A DNA stretch of 64,000 bases from Ridgeia piscesae (lineage: Eukaryota > Annelida > Polychaeta > Sabellida > Siboglinidae). This document shows positions 28,201 to 43,200 of the stretch, one piece after another. The notes under the pieces are model-generated. The model ran no database searches, was not told where the DNA came from, and worked only from the letters and a program-made list of their open reading frames with translations. The stretch lies in NCBI GenBank assembly GCA_025642075.2, contig JAODUO010000081.1, forward strand, positions 492,001 to 556,000, in the 5' to 3' direction. Each line of letters starts with the position of its first letter. Position 1 is the first letter of the stretch. The position numbers were made by a program, and so were the translations under genes.

Positions 28201-31200
28201 GTCAAGCGTGAGCAGGTGTTGGAGGATGTCACAGGAACTACTTGTGTGTAACAGTCTTTTCCTATTTGTCTCCTGCAACACAGATGACCTCATGCCAAAT
28301 ACTGATCACCTCACGTAACAAACATATTTTACATACATACATTATATTTTAACATAACACCAAAACTATATTAACTAGTTAATTTAGTTTTTAGAATGTA
28401 AGGTATTCACACACTACACACACACACACACACACACACACCATATACACACATACATGTGAACCTACAATTGCTCACCATAAAGGCCATGTCCTGGGAT
28501 AAATATTTAAATAACTTAGAAACTATATAAAACAGATTATAAATTTGCCAGAGGCGGAGGCTCCCGATGCTGCCCCAGTCGCACGGTATCGTGTCAATAA
28601 TGCTGAGACACTGGCGATTGTCACAAATGTCGGCAACATTTTCCACAACTGACTACACAATTTTGCCCCTCATGCATTTCCCGAAAACAGACTTTTCCAA
28701 GCCCTGTATAATGTCAATTTAAAAAATGTTTTTATCAAACTTGGGATTTCTGAGTTATTGGTATATTGCGTAATACATAAGTACATGCATATTTTACACT
28801 TATTATAATTTTTATGGGTGGGCAAAATATGGCCTTTAAGCTGTCTAGTGTTTACACCAACTCCTGCGTCTGTGGGCGTCTGTGGGCGTCTGTGGGCGTC
28901 TGTGTGCGTCTGTGTGCGTCTGTGTGCGTCTGTGTGCTCTGTGTGCGTCTGTGTGCGTGTGTGTGCGTGTGTGTGCGTCTGTGTGCGTCTGTGTGCGTCT
29001 GTGTGCGTCTGTGGACAGACCTGTTGGTTGAAGACAATGTAGTCATTGTGAATCAGTAGGCTTGTGCCAATGACCAGTTGTTTGCCACACTTGACCTGTA
29101 GCACTGGCGGCAGACTCTTCAGCAGTGTCAGACTCTCCTCCTGCTGCAGACAGACAGACAGACAGACACAACAGTCACGGGCCTGACAGACAGACACAAC
29201 AGTCAAGGGCCTGACAGACAGACAGACGGAAGGATGGACGGAAGCAAAATTTTGAAAAGGGTACTCAAAATATAAGCACTGTAGGAGCACATCCCAGCAA
29301 TTTCACATCAAATTTATGCCTGAATTAATATTTTATACTGAATCTCATTCATGCTTGCAGTTCAAGATTTTGTGTTTCAATTGATCAGGTTTAAATTAAT
29401 ATATGAAAAGTACATCACTGTTAATTTGCATTCTTAATTATCTATAATTTTATCTTAGAATGTTTTAGACACTGTATTTTAGGTACATTTTACCTGTTTA
29501 TTTTTAGTATGTTGTTTTATGTACATATGTTTGTAAAGCGCCCAAAAGCAATTTGTAATTGATCGGGCACTAAATAAGTACTTTATTACTGTGATGTGAC
29601 AGCAGTGATTGGTGACCTACCCTCCCATGGTCAATGAGGTAGGTGAGTCGGGTGAGGTAGACAGTGTCCTCAGTCATCTCACTGTACGCCTTCACCACTT
29701 CAAGCGCGTCTGACACTGCCGTCACTCGGTCCTTGTTCACAATGTACTGCACCAGTCTCTGTCAGTGACACAATGACACCTGTCTGACACCTGTATAGAC
29801 TAGGAGGACTGTCAATGACACAATGACACCTGTCTGACAACTGTATAGACTAGGGGGACTGTCAATGACACAATGACACCTGTCTGACAACTGTATAGAC
29901 TAGGGGGACTCTGTCAATGACACAATGATACCTGTCTGACAACTGTATAGACTAGGGGGACTCTGTCAGTGACACAATGACACCTGTCTGACAACTGTAT
30001 AGACTAGGAGGACTGTCAATGACACAATGACACCTGTCTGACACCTGTATAGACTAGGGGGACTGTCAGTGACACAATGACACCTGTCTGACAACTGTAT
30101 AGACTAGGGGGACTGTCAATGACACAATGACACCTGTCTGACAACTGTATAGACTAGGGGGACTCTGTCAATGACACAATGACACCTGTCTGACAACTGT
30201 ATAGACTAGGGGGACTGTCAATGACACAATGACACCTGTCTGACAACTGTATAGACTAGGGGGACTCTGTCAATGACACAATGACACCTGTCTGACAACT
30301 GTATAGACTAGGGGGACTCTGTCAATGACACAATGACACCTGTCTGACACCTGTATAGACTAGGGGGACTCTGTCAATGACACAATGACACCTGTTTGAC
30401 AACTGTATAGACTAGGAGGACTGTCAATGACACAATGACACCTGTTTGACAACTGTATAGACTAGGGGGACTCTGTCAATGACACAATGACACCTGTCTG
30501 ACAACTGTATAGACTAGGGGGACTCTGTCAATGACACAATGACACCTGTTTGACAACTGTATAGACTAGGGGGACTCTGTCAATGACACAATGACACCTG
30601 TTTGACAACTGTATAGACTAGGGGGACTCTGTCAATGACACAATGATACCTGTTTGACAACTGTATAGACTAGGAGGACTGTCAATGACACAATGACACC
30701 TGTCTGACAACTGTATAGACTAGGGGGACTCTGTCAATGACACAATGACACCTGTTTGACAACTGTATAGACTAGGGGGACTGTCAATGACACAATGACA
30801 CCTGTCTGACAACTGTATAGACTAGGGGGACTATCAATGACACAATGACACCTGTCTGACAATGGTGTATAGACTAGGGGGACTCTGTCAATGACACAAT
30901 GACACCTGTCTGACAACAGTGTATAGACTAGGGGGACTCTGTCAATGACACCTGTATAGACTAGGGGACTCTGTCAATGACACCTGTCTGACAACTGTAT
31001 ATACTAGGGGGACTATGTCAATGACACAATGACACCTGTCTGACAACTGTATAGACTAGGGGGACTCTATCTGACACAATGACACCTGTCTGACAACGGT
31101 GTATAGGCTAGGGGCTCTGTCAATGACACCTGTCTGACAACTGTATAGACTAGGGGGACTAGTCTGACACAAACACCTGTCTACAATGTATAGCTAGGGA

Positions 31201-34200
31201 ACTCTACATAACAAAATAATATTAAATTGTTGTATATGGGGCATAAAACCCCACTTGCTATCAGATAAAAATTAAAATCCTTGTAACATAAGTAGTTGTT
31301 ACTAGTCTGGTTTCAAACACCATGTCACAATGGCCAGCTTTTATTAAACTACATAACAAAAATAATATTAAATTGTTGTATATGTCATATACACATTTTT
31401 CAACAAAAAAATTAAAAGTACCTGTGCATTAGATGTTTCTGACACGTTGTAGTGGTTGAGGTCGTAGGTGATGAGCATCATTTCCCAGGCACACCAACGA
31501 CACCACTCTCCAAATAGGCAACCCAACAGAAACACTATCACTGGAAACAAACAGAACCACTTTTACCACTAGGGTTAATAACAACATCACTATCACAAAG
31601 ATGTAATAAATGTTCTTCCTACAAACTCATCTTGAAAACTAGCAAATAAAAATGCAGCTACACAACAGACACCACTCATCACTAGAACAACACCAACAGA
31701 CACCACTCATCACTAGGACAACACCAACAGACACCACTCACCACTAGGACAACACCAACAGACACCACTCATCACTAGGACAACACCAACAGACACCACT
31801 CATCACTAGGACAACACCAACAGACACCACTCATCACTAGGACAACACCAACAGACACCACTCATCACTAGGACAACACCAACAGACACCACTCATCACT
31901 AGGACAACACCAACAGACACCACTCATCACTAGGACAACACCAACAGACACCACTCATCACTAGGACAACACCAACAGACACCACTCATCACTAGAACAA
32001 CACCAACAGACACCACTCATCACTAGGACAACACCAACAGACACCACTCATCACTAGAACAACACCAACAGACACCACTCATCACTAGGACAACACCAAC
32101 AGACACCACTCATCACTAGAACAACACCAACAGACACCACTCACCACTAGGACAACACCAACAGACACCACTCATCACTAGAACAACACCAACAGACACC
32201 ACTCATCACTAGGACAACACCAACAGACACCACTCATCACTAGAACAACACCAACAGACAGCACTCATCACTAGGACAACACCAACAGACACCACTCATC
32301 ACTAGGACAACACCAATTGTCATGTGAACTTGTCCACAGTGATGCACTCACTCTTCAGACGTTCAGTACGCCTGGTTTAAATTGTGTTACTGACAGGTTA
32401 AAGATATACACAATATACAAAATTACACAAAAGTAAATAACTCTACATATTCTAAAGGCATCACCAGTTGGTGTATCAGGGGCCAGTGTTCCAAGTAGAC
32501 ACATTTACCTATAAAGAGATGACCATACAATAAAACTTTATTATCTCGAAAGTGAAATTTATTTGCAGCACTCAAAAATATATAAATAAAATAGTAGGAA
32601 AATGCATATAAATACATTATTAAAACAGTATCTAGACCTTAATCATGATAAAACAAAAATCCTAATCTATTTTATAATAATTATAATTGTGGTCGTCGCA
32701 ACACAAAAAACAACACAGATAATAACTGTGACGTGTCTCTCATGGCAGTGTCAGAGGTGTGTGTCACTGAGGAGTACAGACATGGTAATGAATGACAAAC
32801 GCTTCCTATTTGTTTTGGATGTGATAGTTCTACACCTTCTGGATGAGTGCTTAAGCATGTATTCATCATATAAAATATGAGTATTGTCATACTGACTGAG
32901 GGAGGAGACACTGACTGAGGGAGGACACACTGACTGAGAGAGGAGACACTGACTGAGGGAGGAGACACTGACTGAGGGAGGAGACACTGACTGAGGGAGG
33001 ACACACTGACTGATGGAGGAGACACTGACTGAGGGAGGACACACTGACTGAGAGAGGAGACACTGACTGAGGGAGGAGACACTGACTGAGGGAGGACACA
33101 CTGACTGAGGGAGGACACACTGACTGATGGAGGAGACACTGACTGAGGGAGGACACACTGACTGAGAGAGGAGACACTGACTGAGGGAGGAGACACTGAC
33201 TGAGGGAGGAGACACTGACTGGGGGACAAGACACTGACTGGGGGAGGATACACTGACTGAGGGAGGAGACACTGACTGAGGGAGGAGACACTGACTGAGG
33301 GAGGAGACACTGACTGATGGAGGAGACACTGACTGAGGGAGGAGACACTGACTGATGGAGGAGACACTGACTGAGGGAGGAGACACTGACTGAGGGAGGA
33401 CACACTGACTGAGAGAGGAGACATTGACTGAGGGAGGAGACACTGACTGAGGGGGGAGAAACTGACTGAGTGACTAGACACTGACTGAGGGAGGAGACAC
33501 TGACTGAGGGAGGAGACACTGACTGAGGGAGGAGACACTGTCTGAGGGAGGAGACACTGTCTGAGGGAGGAGACACTGACTGAGGGAGGAGACACTGTCT
33601 GAGGGAGGAGACACTGTCTGAGGGAGGAGACACTGACTGAGGGAGGAGACACTGACTGAGGGAGGAGACACTGACTGGGGGAGGAGACACTGACTGAGGG
33701 AGGAGACACTGACTGAGGGAGGAGACACTGACTGAGGGAGGAGACACTGACTGAGGGAGGAGACACTGACTGGGGGACAAGACACTGACTGGGGGAGGAG
33801 ACACTGACTGAGGGAGGAGACACTGACTGAGGGAGGAGACACTGACTGAGGGAGGAGACACTGACTGATGGAGGAGACACTGACTGAGGGAGGAGACACT
33901 GACTGATGGAGGAGACACTGACTGAGGGAGGAGACACTGACTGAGGGAGGACACACTGACTGAGAGAGGAGACATTGACTGAGGGAGGAGACACTGACTG
34001 AGGGGGGAGAAACTGACTGAGTGACTAGACACTGACTGAGGGAGGAGACACTGACTGAGGGAGGAGACACTGACTGAGGGAGGAGACACTGTCTGAGGGA
34101 GGAGACACTGTCTGAGGGAGGAGACACTGACTGAGGGAGGAGACACTGTCTGAGGGAGGAGACACTGTCTGAGGGAGGAGACACTGACTGAGGGAGGAGA

Positions 34201-37200
34201 CACTGACTGAGGGAGGAGACACTGACTGGGGGAGGAGACACTGACTGAGGGAGGAGACACTGACTGAGGGAGGAGACACTGACTGAGGGAGGAGACACTG
34301 TCTGAGGGAGGAGACACTGACTGAGGGAGGAGACACTGACTGAGGGAGGAGACACTGACTGAGGGAGGAGACACTGACTGAGGGAGGAGACACTGACTGA
34401 GGGAGGAGACACTGACTGAGGGAGGAGACACTGACTGAGGGAGGAGACACTGACTGAGGGAGGAGACACTGACTGAGGGAGGAGACACTGACTGAGGGAG
34501 GAGACACTGACTGAGGGAGGAGACACTGACTGAGGGAGGAGACACTGTCTGAGGGAGGAGACACTGACTGAGGGAGGAGACACTGACTGAGGGAGGAGAC
34601 ACTGACTGAGGGAGGAGACACTGACTGAGGGAGGAGACACTGACTGAGGGAGGAGACACTGACTGAGGGAGGAGACACTGACTGAGGAAGGAGACACTGA
34701 CTGAGGGAGGAGACACTGACTGAGGGAGGAGACACTGTCACTGCCCCACCACTGGTGTATTAATATCGATGCAGAGCTGGTGCTGACCTTGGGTGTTTCA
34801 GTGTCAGGCCTTCACTGACGAGGTCCTCCATATCACTGCTCCAGGGAATATAGGCCTTCAGAATCACATCCAAGATGGCATCTATCTTGTACTAGAAACA
34901 TCCAACATCTCTAGTGACCAACTGTGACATGACATCTCTACAGTGACATCACATCTCTACAGTGACCAACTGTGACATCACATGTCTACAGTGACCAACT
35001 GTGACATCACATCTCTACAGTGACCAACTGTGACATCACATCTCTACAGTGACCAACTGTGACATCAAATCTCTACAGTGACCAACTGTGACATCACATC
35101 TCTACAGTGACCAACTGTGACATCACATCTCTACAGTGACCAACTGAGACATCACATCTCCCGAGTTTCTACAATGAACTGGTTCTGTCTGGTGAATCAT
35201 CCAACAGCCAGAAATGTCATCTTCTAAAGGTCAGACAGCTGAATTTAAAGTACACCGACATATTTTAAAATCACTGCATGACAAATTAAATTCTGTAATG
35301 GTTTTACCCATAGCTACAATGGTGTAATTTAAGATAATTGCATGTCATTTGAGAACTCTGGTGTAACAGATGACATATGACTAGGAGACGTACATTGTTG
35401 TTCTGGATGCAGCCGATGATGCAGATGGCCTTGTCATCCCAGGCCGACTCCTCCACCCGCTGGGACACCTTGAAGGACCACTCCGTCAGACTCTACAAGA
35501 CAGCTCTACACTCAGACTCTACATGACAACAGTCAGAGAGACTCTACAAGTCAGCTCTACACTCAGACTCTACATGATAACAGTCAGAGAGACTCTACAA
35601 GACAGCTCTACACTCAGACTCTACATGACAACAGTCAGACAGACTCTACAAGACAGCTCTACACTCAGACTCTACATGATAACAGTCAGACAGACTCTAC
35701 AAGACAGCTCTACACTCAGACTCTACATGACAACAGTCAGACAGACTCTACAAGACAGCTCTACACTCAGACTCTACATGACAACAGTCAGAGAGACTCT
35801 ACAAGTCAGCTCTACAATCAGACTCTACATGATAACAGTCAGACAGACTCTACAAGACAGCTCTACACTCAGACTCTACATGACAACAGTCAGACTCTAC
35901 AAGTCAGCTCTACACTCAGACTCTACATGACAACAGTCAGACAGACTCTACAAGACAGCTCTACACTCAGACTCTACATGATAACAGTCAGACAGACTCT
36001 ACAAGACAGCTCTACACTCAGACTCTACATGACAACAGTCAGACAGACTCTACAAGACAGCTCTACACTCAGACTCTACATGACAACAGTCAGAGAGACT
36101 CTACAAGTCAGCTCTACAATCAGACTCTACATGATAACAGTCAGACAGACTCTACAAGACAGCTCTACACTCAGACTCTACATGACAACAGTCAGACTCT
36201 ACAAGTCAGCTCTACACTCAGACTCTACATGACAACAGTCAGACAGACTCTACAAGACAGCTCTACAATCAGACTCTACATGACAACAGTCAGACAGACT
36301 CTACAAGACAGCTCTACACTCAGACTCTACATGATAACAGTCAGACAGACTCTACAAGACAGCTCTACACTCAGACTCTACATGACAACAGTCAGACAGA
36401 CTCTACAAGACAGCTCTACACTCAGACTCTACATGACAACAGTCAGAGAGACTCTACAAGTCAGCTCTACAATCAGACTCTACATGATAACAGTCAGACA
36501 GACTCTACAAGACAGCTCTACACTCAGACTCTACATGACAACAGTCAGACTCTACAAGTCAGCTCTACACTCAGACTCTACATGACAACAGTCAGACAGA
36601 CTCTACAAGACAGCTCTACACTTAGACTCTACATGACAACAGTCAGTCAGACTCTACAAGACAGCTCTACACTCACACTCTATATGACAACAGTCAGACA
36701 GACTCTACAAGACAGCTCTACACTCAGACTCTATATGACAAAAGTCAGACAGACTCTACAAGACAGCTCTACACTTAGACTCTACATGACAAAAGTCAGA
36801 CAGACTCTACAAGACAGCTCTACACTCACACTCTATATGACAACAGTCAGACAGACTCTACAAGACAGCTCTACACTCAGACTCTATATGACAAAAGTCA
36901 GACAGACTCTACAAGACAGCTCTACACTTAGACTCTACATGATAACAGTCAGACAGACTCTACAAGACAGCTCTACACTCAGACTCTACATGATAACAGT
37001 CAGACAGACTCTACAAGACAGCTCTACACTCAGACTCTACATGATAACAGTCAGACAGACTCTACAAGACAGCTCTACACTCAGACTCTACAAGACAGCT
37101 CTACACTCAGACTCTACATGACAACAGTCAGAGAGACTCTACAAGTCAGCTCTACAATCAGACTCTACATGATAACAGTCAGACAGACTCTACAAGACAG

Positions 37201-40200
37201 CTCTACAATCAGACTCTACATGATAACAGTCAGACAGACTCTACAAGACAGCTCTACACTCAGACTCTACATGACAACAGTCAGACTCTACATGACAACA
37301 GTCAGACAGACTCTACAAGACAGCTCTACACTTAGACTCTACATGACAACAGTCAGTCAGACTCTACATGACAACAGTCAGTCAGACTCTACAAGACAGC
37401 TCTACACTCACACTCTATATGACAACAGTCAGACAGACTCTACAAGACAGCTCTACACTCAGACTCTATATGACAAAAGTCAGACAGACTCTACAAGACA
37501 GCTCTACACTCAGACTCTACATGATAACAGTCAGACAGACTCTACAAGACAGCTCTACACTTAGACATACCTTGACATACTTGTAGAGTATCCTGTCTAG
37601 GTCATATCTGACATACCTTGACATACTTGTAGAGTATCCTGTCTAGGCCATATCTAACATACCTTGACATACTCGTAGAGTATCCTGTCTAGGCCATATC
37701 TGACATACCTTGACATACTTGTAGAGTATCCTGTCTAGGCCATATCTGACATACCTTGACATACTTGTAGAGTATCCTGTCTAGGCCATATCTAACATAC
37801 CTTGACATACTCGTAGAGTATCCTGTCTAGGCCATATCTGACATACCTTGACATACTTGTAGAGTATCCTGTCTAGGCCATATCTGACATACCTTGACAT
37901 AGTTGTAGAGTATCCTGTCTAGGCCATATCTAACATACCTTGACATAGTTGTAGAGTATCCTGTCTAGGTCATATCTGACATACCTTGACATACTTGTAG
38001 AGTATCCTGTCTAGGCCATATCTGACATACCTTGACATACTTGTAGAGTATCCTGTCTAGGCCATATCTGACATACCTTGACATAGTTGTAGAGTATCCT
38101 GTCTAGGCCATATCTAACATACCTTGACATAGTTGTAGAGTATCCTGTCTAGGTCATATCTGACATACCTTGACATACTTGTAGAGTATTCTGTCTAGGT
38201 CATATCTGACATACCTTGACATACTTGTAGAGTATCATGTCTAGGCCATATCTGACATACCTTGACATACTTGTAGAGTATCATGTCTAGGCCATATCTG
38301 ACATACCTTGACATACTTGTAGAGTATCCTGTCTAGGTCATATATGACATACCTTGACATAGTTGTAGAGTATCCTGTCTAGGTCATATCTGACATACCT
38401 TGACATAGTTGTAGAGTATCCTGTCTAGGCCATATCTGACATACCTTGACATACTTGTAGAGTATCCTGTCTAGGTCATATCTGACATACCTTGACATAC
38501 TTGTAGAGTATCCTGTCTAGGCCATATCTAACATACCTTGACATACTTGTAGAGTATCCTGTCTAGGCCATATCTAACATACCTTGACATACTCGTAGAG
38601 TATCCTGTCTAGGCCATATCTGACATACCTTGACATACTTGTAGAGTATCCTGTCTAGGCCATATCTAACATACCTTGACATACTCGTAGAGTATCCTGT
38701 CTAGGCCATATCTGACATACCTTGACATACTCGTAGAGTATCCTGTCTAGGCCATATCTGACATACCTTGACATAGTTGTAGAGTATCCTGTCTAGGCCA
38801 TATCTAACATACCTTGACATAGTTGTAGAGTATCCTGTCTAGGTCATATCTGACATACCTTGACATACTTGTAGAGTATCCTGTCTAGGCCATATCTGAC
38901 ATACCTTGACATAGTTGTAGAGTATCCTGTCTAGGCCATATCTGACATACCTTGACATACTTGTAGAGTATCATGTCTAGGCCATATCTGACATACCTTG
39001 ACATACTTGTAGAGTATCCTGTCTAGGTCATATATGACATACCTTGACATAGTTGTAGAGTATCCTGTCTAGGTCATATCTGACATACCTTGACATAGTT
39101 GTAGAGTATCCTGTCTAGGTCATATCTGACATACCTTGACATACTTGTAGAGTATCCTGTCTAGGCCATATCTTACATACCTTTACATACTTGTAGAGTA
39201 TCCTGTCTAGGCCATATCTAACATACCTTGACATACTCATACAGTATCCTGTCTAGGCCATATCTAACATACCTTGACATACTCATACAGTATCCTGTCT
39301 AGGCCATATCTAACATACCTTGACATACTCATACAGTATCCTGTCTAGGCCATATCTGACATACATTGACATACTCGTAGAGTATCCTGTCTAGGCCATA
39401 TTTGACATACCTTGACATACTTGTAAAGTATCCTGTCTAGGCCATATCTGACATACCTTGACATACTTGTATGGTATCCTGTCTAGGCCATATCTGACAT
39501 ACCTTGACATACTTGTAGAGTATCCTGTCTAGGCCATATCTAACATACCTTGACATACTCATACAGTATCCTGTCTAGGCCATATCTAACATACCTTGAC
39601 ATACTCATACAGTATCCTGTCTAGGCCATATCTAACATACCTTGACATACTCATACAGTATCCTGTCTAGGCCATATCTAACATACCTTGACATACTCAT
39701 ACAGTATCCTGTCTAGGCCATATCTAACATACCTTGACATACTCGTAGAGTATCCTGTCTAGGCCATATCTGACATACCTTGACATACTCATACAGTATC
39801 CTGTCTAGGCCATATCTAACATACCTTGACATACTCGTAGAGTATCCTGTCTAGGCCATATCTGACATACATTGACATACTCGTAGAGTATCCTGTCTAG
39901 GCCATATCTGACATACATTGACATACTCGTAGAGTATCCTGTCTAGGCCATATCTGACATACCTTGACATACTTGTAAAGTATCCTGTCTAGGCCATATC
40001 TGACATACCTTGACATACTTGTAGAGTATCCTGTCTAGGTCATATATGACATACCTTGACATAGTTGTAGAGTATCCTGTCTAGGTCATATCTGACATAC
40101 CTTGACATAGTTGTAGAGTATCCTGTCTAGGCCATATCTGACATACCTTGACATACTTGTAGAATATCCTGTCTAGGTCATATCTGACATACCTTGACAT

Positions 40201-43200
40201 ACTTGTAGAGTATCCTGTCTAGGTCATATCTGACATACCTTGACATACTTGTAGAGTATCCTGTCTAGGCCATATCTTACATACCTTTACATACTTGTAG
40301 AGTATCCTGTCTAGGCCATATCTGACATACCTTGACATACTTGTACAGTATCCTGTCTAGGCCATATCTAACATACCTTGACATACTCATACAGTATCCT
40401 GTCTAGGCCATATCTAACATACCTTGACATACTCGTAGAGTATCCTGTCTAGGCCATATCTGACATACATTGACATACTCGTAGAGTATCCTGTCTAGGC
40501 CATATTTGACATACCTTGACATACTTGTAAAGTATCCTGTCTAGGCCATATCTGACATACCTTGACATACTTGTATGGTATCCTGTCTAGGCCATATCTG
40601 ACATACCTTGACATACTTGTAGAGTATCCTGTCTAGGCCATATCTAACATACCTTGACATACTCGTAGAGTATCCTGTCTCCATCCAGGCTGTGTTCAGC
40701 CATGTATGGTTGGATGGTGTTTGCAATGAAGTCTGGGATGAGTTCTGTGGCTACAATGCGATCCAGCATCCTGTACACCAGGGTCTCTGTGGTCTCCTAC
40801 CAAACATCACAGCAAGCATTCAATATCAAGACGATTTCTTTCTCTATCAGCTAGTCTGGCAATCAGATGATTGGTGCTGACTTGTTAGCAGTCAGATTAT
40901 TGAAAGTAATTAATTATGTAATTGGGTAATGATCTGATAATTACATCAGTCATCATTAGTATGATGACTGAGTACAGTGTCGCCGTTTCCATTTTCCTAT
41001 CATAGGTAATGTCTGTAAAACATAATTTACATTGTCCTTGGCAAAAACTGACAAAACACACTAAAACTTGGACCACATCTTTAAACTCTAATGTGAATGT
41101 GATCACGGCATCACAACATTATGTTGGCTGCAGTGAATCACGATGAGTGTCCACTCTTACCTGCAGGTACTCAGCGAATGAAAGTTGGCAGTTGTATTTA
41201 CTGGTGAAGTGAATAAACTGGCGCAGATGTAGCACAAGAGCATCCAGTCTCTCAAAGGCTCCACTTGTGTCATCCAACTGCAAGCACCAGTCTCTCTCTT
41301 AGACACAGATGATTAGTCACAAACTTACTGTTTATTACAACAGTCTCTCTCTTAGACACACACTCATGATTAGTCACAATGACTACACTTACTGTTTATT
41401 ACAACAGTCTCTCTCTTAGACACACACTCATGATTAGTCACAATGACTACACTTACTGTTTATTACAACAGTCTCTCTTAGACACACAGATGATTAGTCA
41501 CAATGACTACACTTACTGCTTATTACAACAGTCTGTCTTTGACACACATATGATTAGTCACAATGACTACACTTACTGTTTATTACAATAGTCTCTCTTA
41601 GACACACAGATGATTAGTCACAATGACTACACTTACTACTTATTACAACAGTCTCTTAGACACACAGATGATTAGTCACAATGACTACACTTACTGCTTA
41701 TTACAACAGTCTCTCTTAGACACACAGATGATTAGTCACAATGACTACACTTACTGCTTATTACAACAGTCTCTCTTATACACACAGATGATTAGTCACA
41801 ATGACTACACTTACTGCTTATTACACGCAAGTCAAACACCTCTGGCGAACGTAAAATGATTATATTTGATACGCATTATTGTGTGCAACATTCCAAACGA
41901 TTCACCCTATAAAGATTCCACTGAAAAAGAGCATACATTAATTAGCATGTATGTTTAATAGAACGAATATGGTATATTCCTCTTGCACCTGGCTGCTTGA
42001 AGACACTACAGAGAGAGAGACAGAGTGAATGTAACTGCTAGCTAGGCTTACCTGCTCCTTGAGGATCTCTGAAGCAGTGAGCAGGTCAGAGTCTCCAGAT
42101 GTCAGCTGCTGCCAAATGGGCAGGTCACACAAGTGCAGGGCATTGTGGGGCCAATCATCCTGTAACATGTGATCACAGTGCATTGTGGGGCCAATCATCC
42201 TGTAACATGTGATCACAGTGCATTGTGGGGCCAATCATCTGTAACATGTGATCACAGTGCATTGTGGGACCAATCACCCTGTAACATGTGATCACAGTGC
42301 ATTGTGGAGCCAATCACTCTGTAACATGTGATCACAATGCATTGTGGGGCCAATCATCCTGTAACATGTGATCACAGTACATTGTGGGACCAATCACCCT
42401 GTAACATGTGATCACAATGCATTGTGGGACCAATCATCCTGTAACATGTGATCACAGTACATTGTGGGGCCAATCACCCTGTAACACGTGATCACAGTGC
42501 ATTGTGGGGCCAATCATCCTGTAACATGTGATCACAGTGCATTGTGGGGCCAATCATCCTGTAACATGTGATCACAGTGCATTGTGGGGCCAATCATCAT
42601 GTAACATGTGATCACAGTGCATTGTGGGACCAATCACCCTGTAACATGTGATCACAGTGCATTGTGGAGCCAATCACTCTGTAACATGTGATCACAATGC
42701 ATTGTGGGGCCAATCATCCTGTAACATGTGATCACAGTACATTGTGGGACCAATCACCCTGTAACATGTGATCACAATGCATTGTGGGACCAATCATCCT
42801 GTAACATGTGATCACAGTACATTGTGGGGCCAATCACCCTGTAACACGTGATCACAGTGCATTGTGGGGCCAATCACCCTGTAACATGTGATCACAATGC
42901 ATTGTGGGACCAATCATCCTGTAACATGACATGTGATCACAATGCATTGTGGGACCAATCATCCTGTAACATGTGATCACAATGCATTGTGGGACCAATC
43001 ATCCTGTAACATGTGATCACAATGCATTGTGGGACCAATCATCCTGTAACATGTGATCACAATGCATTGTGGGACCAATCATCCTGTAACATGTGATCAC
43101 AATGCATTGTGGGACCAATCATCCTGTAACATGTGATCACAATGCATTGTGGGACCAATCATCCTGTAACATGTGATCACAGTGCATTGTGGGACCAATC

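Noticed and set aside
32681..34741. Minus-strand frames up to 609 codons rich in S, P, V and Q
   Set aside because: Translation of the 19-bp satellite in all frames; looks like a mucin but has no start context, splice logic or non-repeat part.
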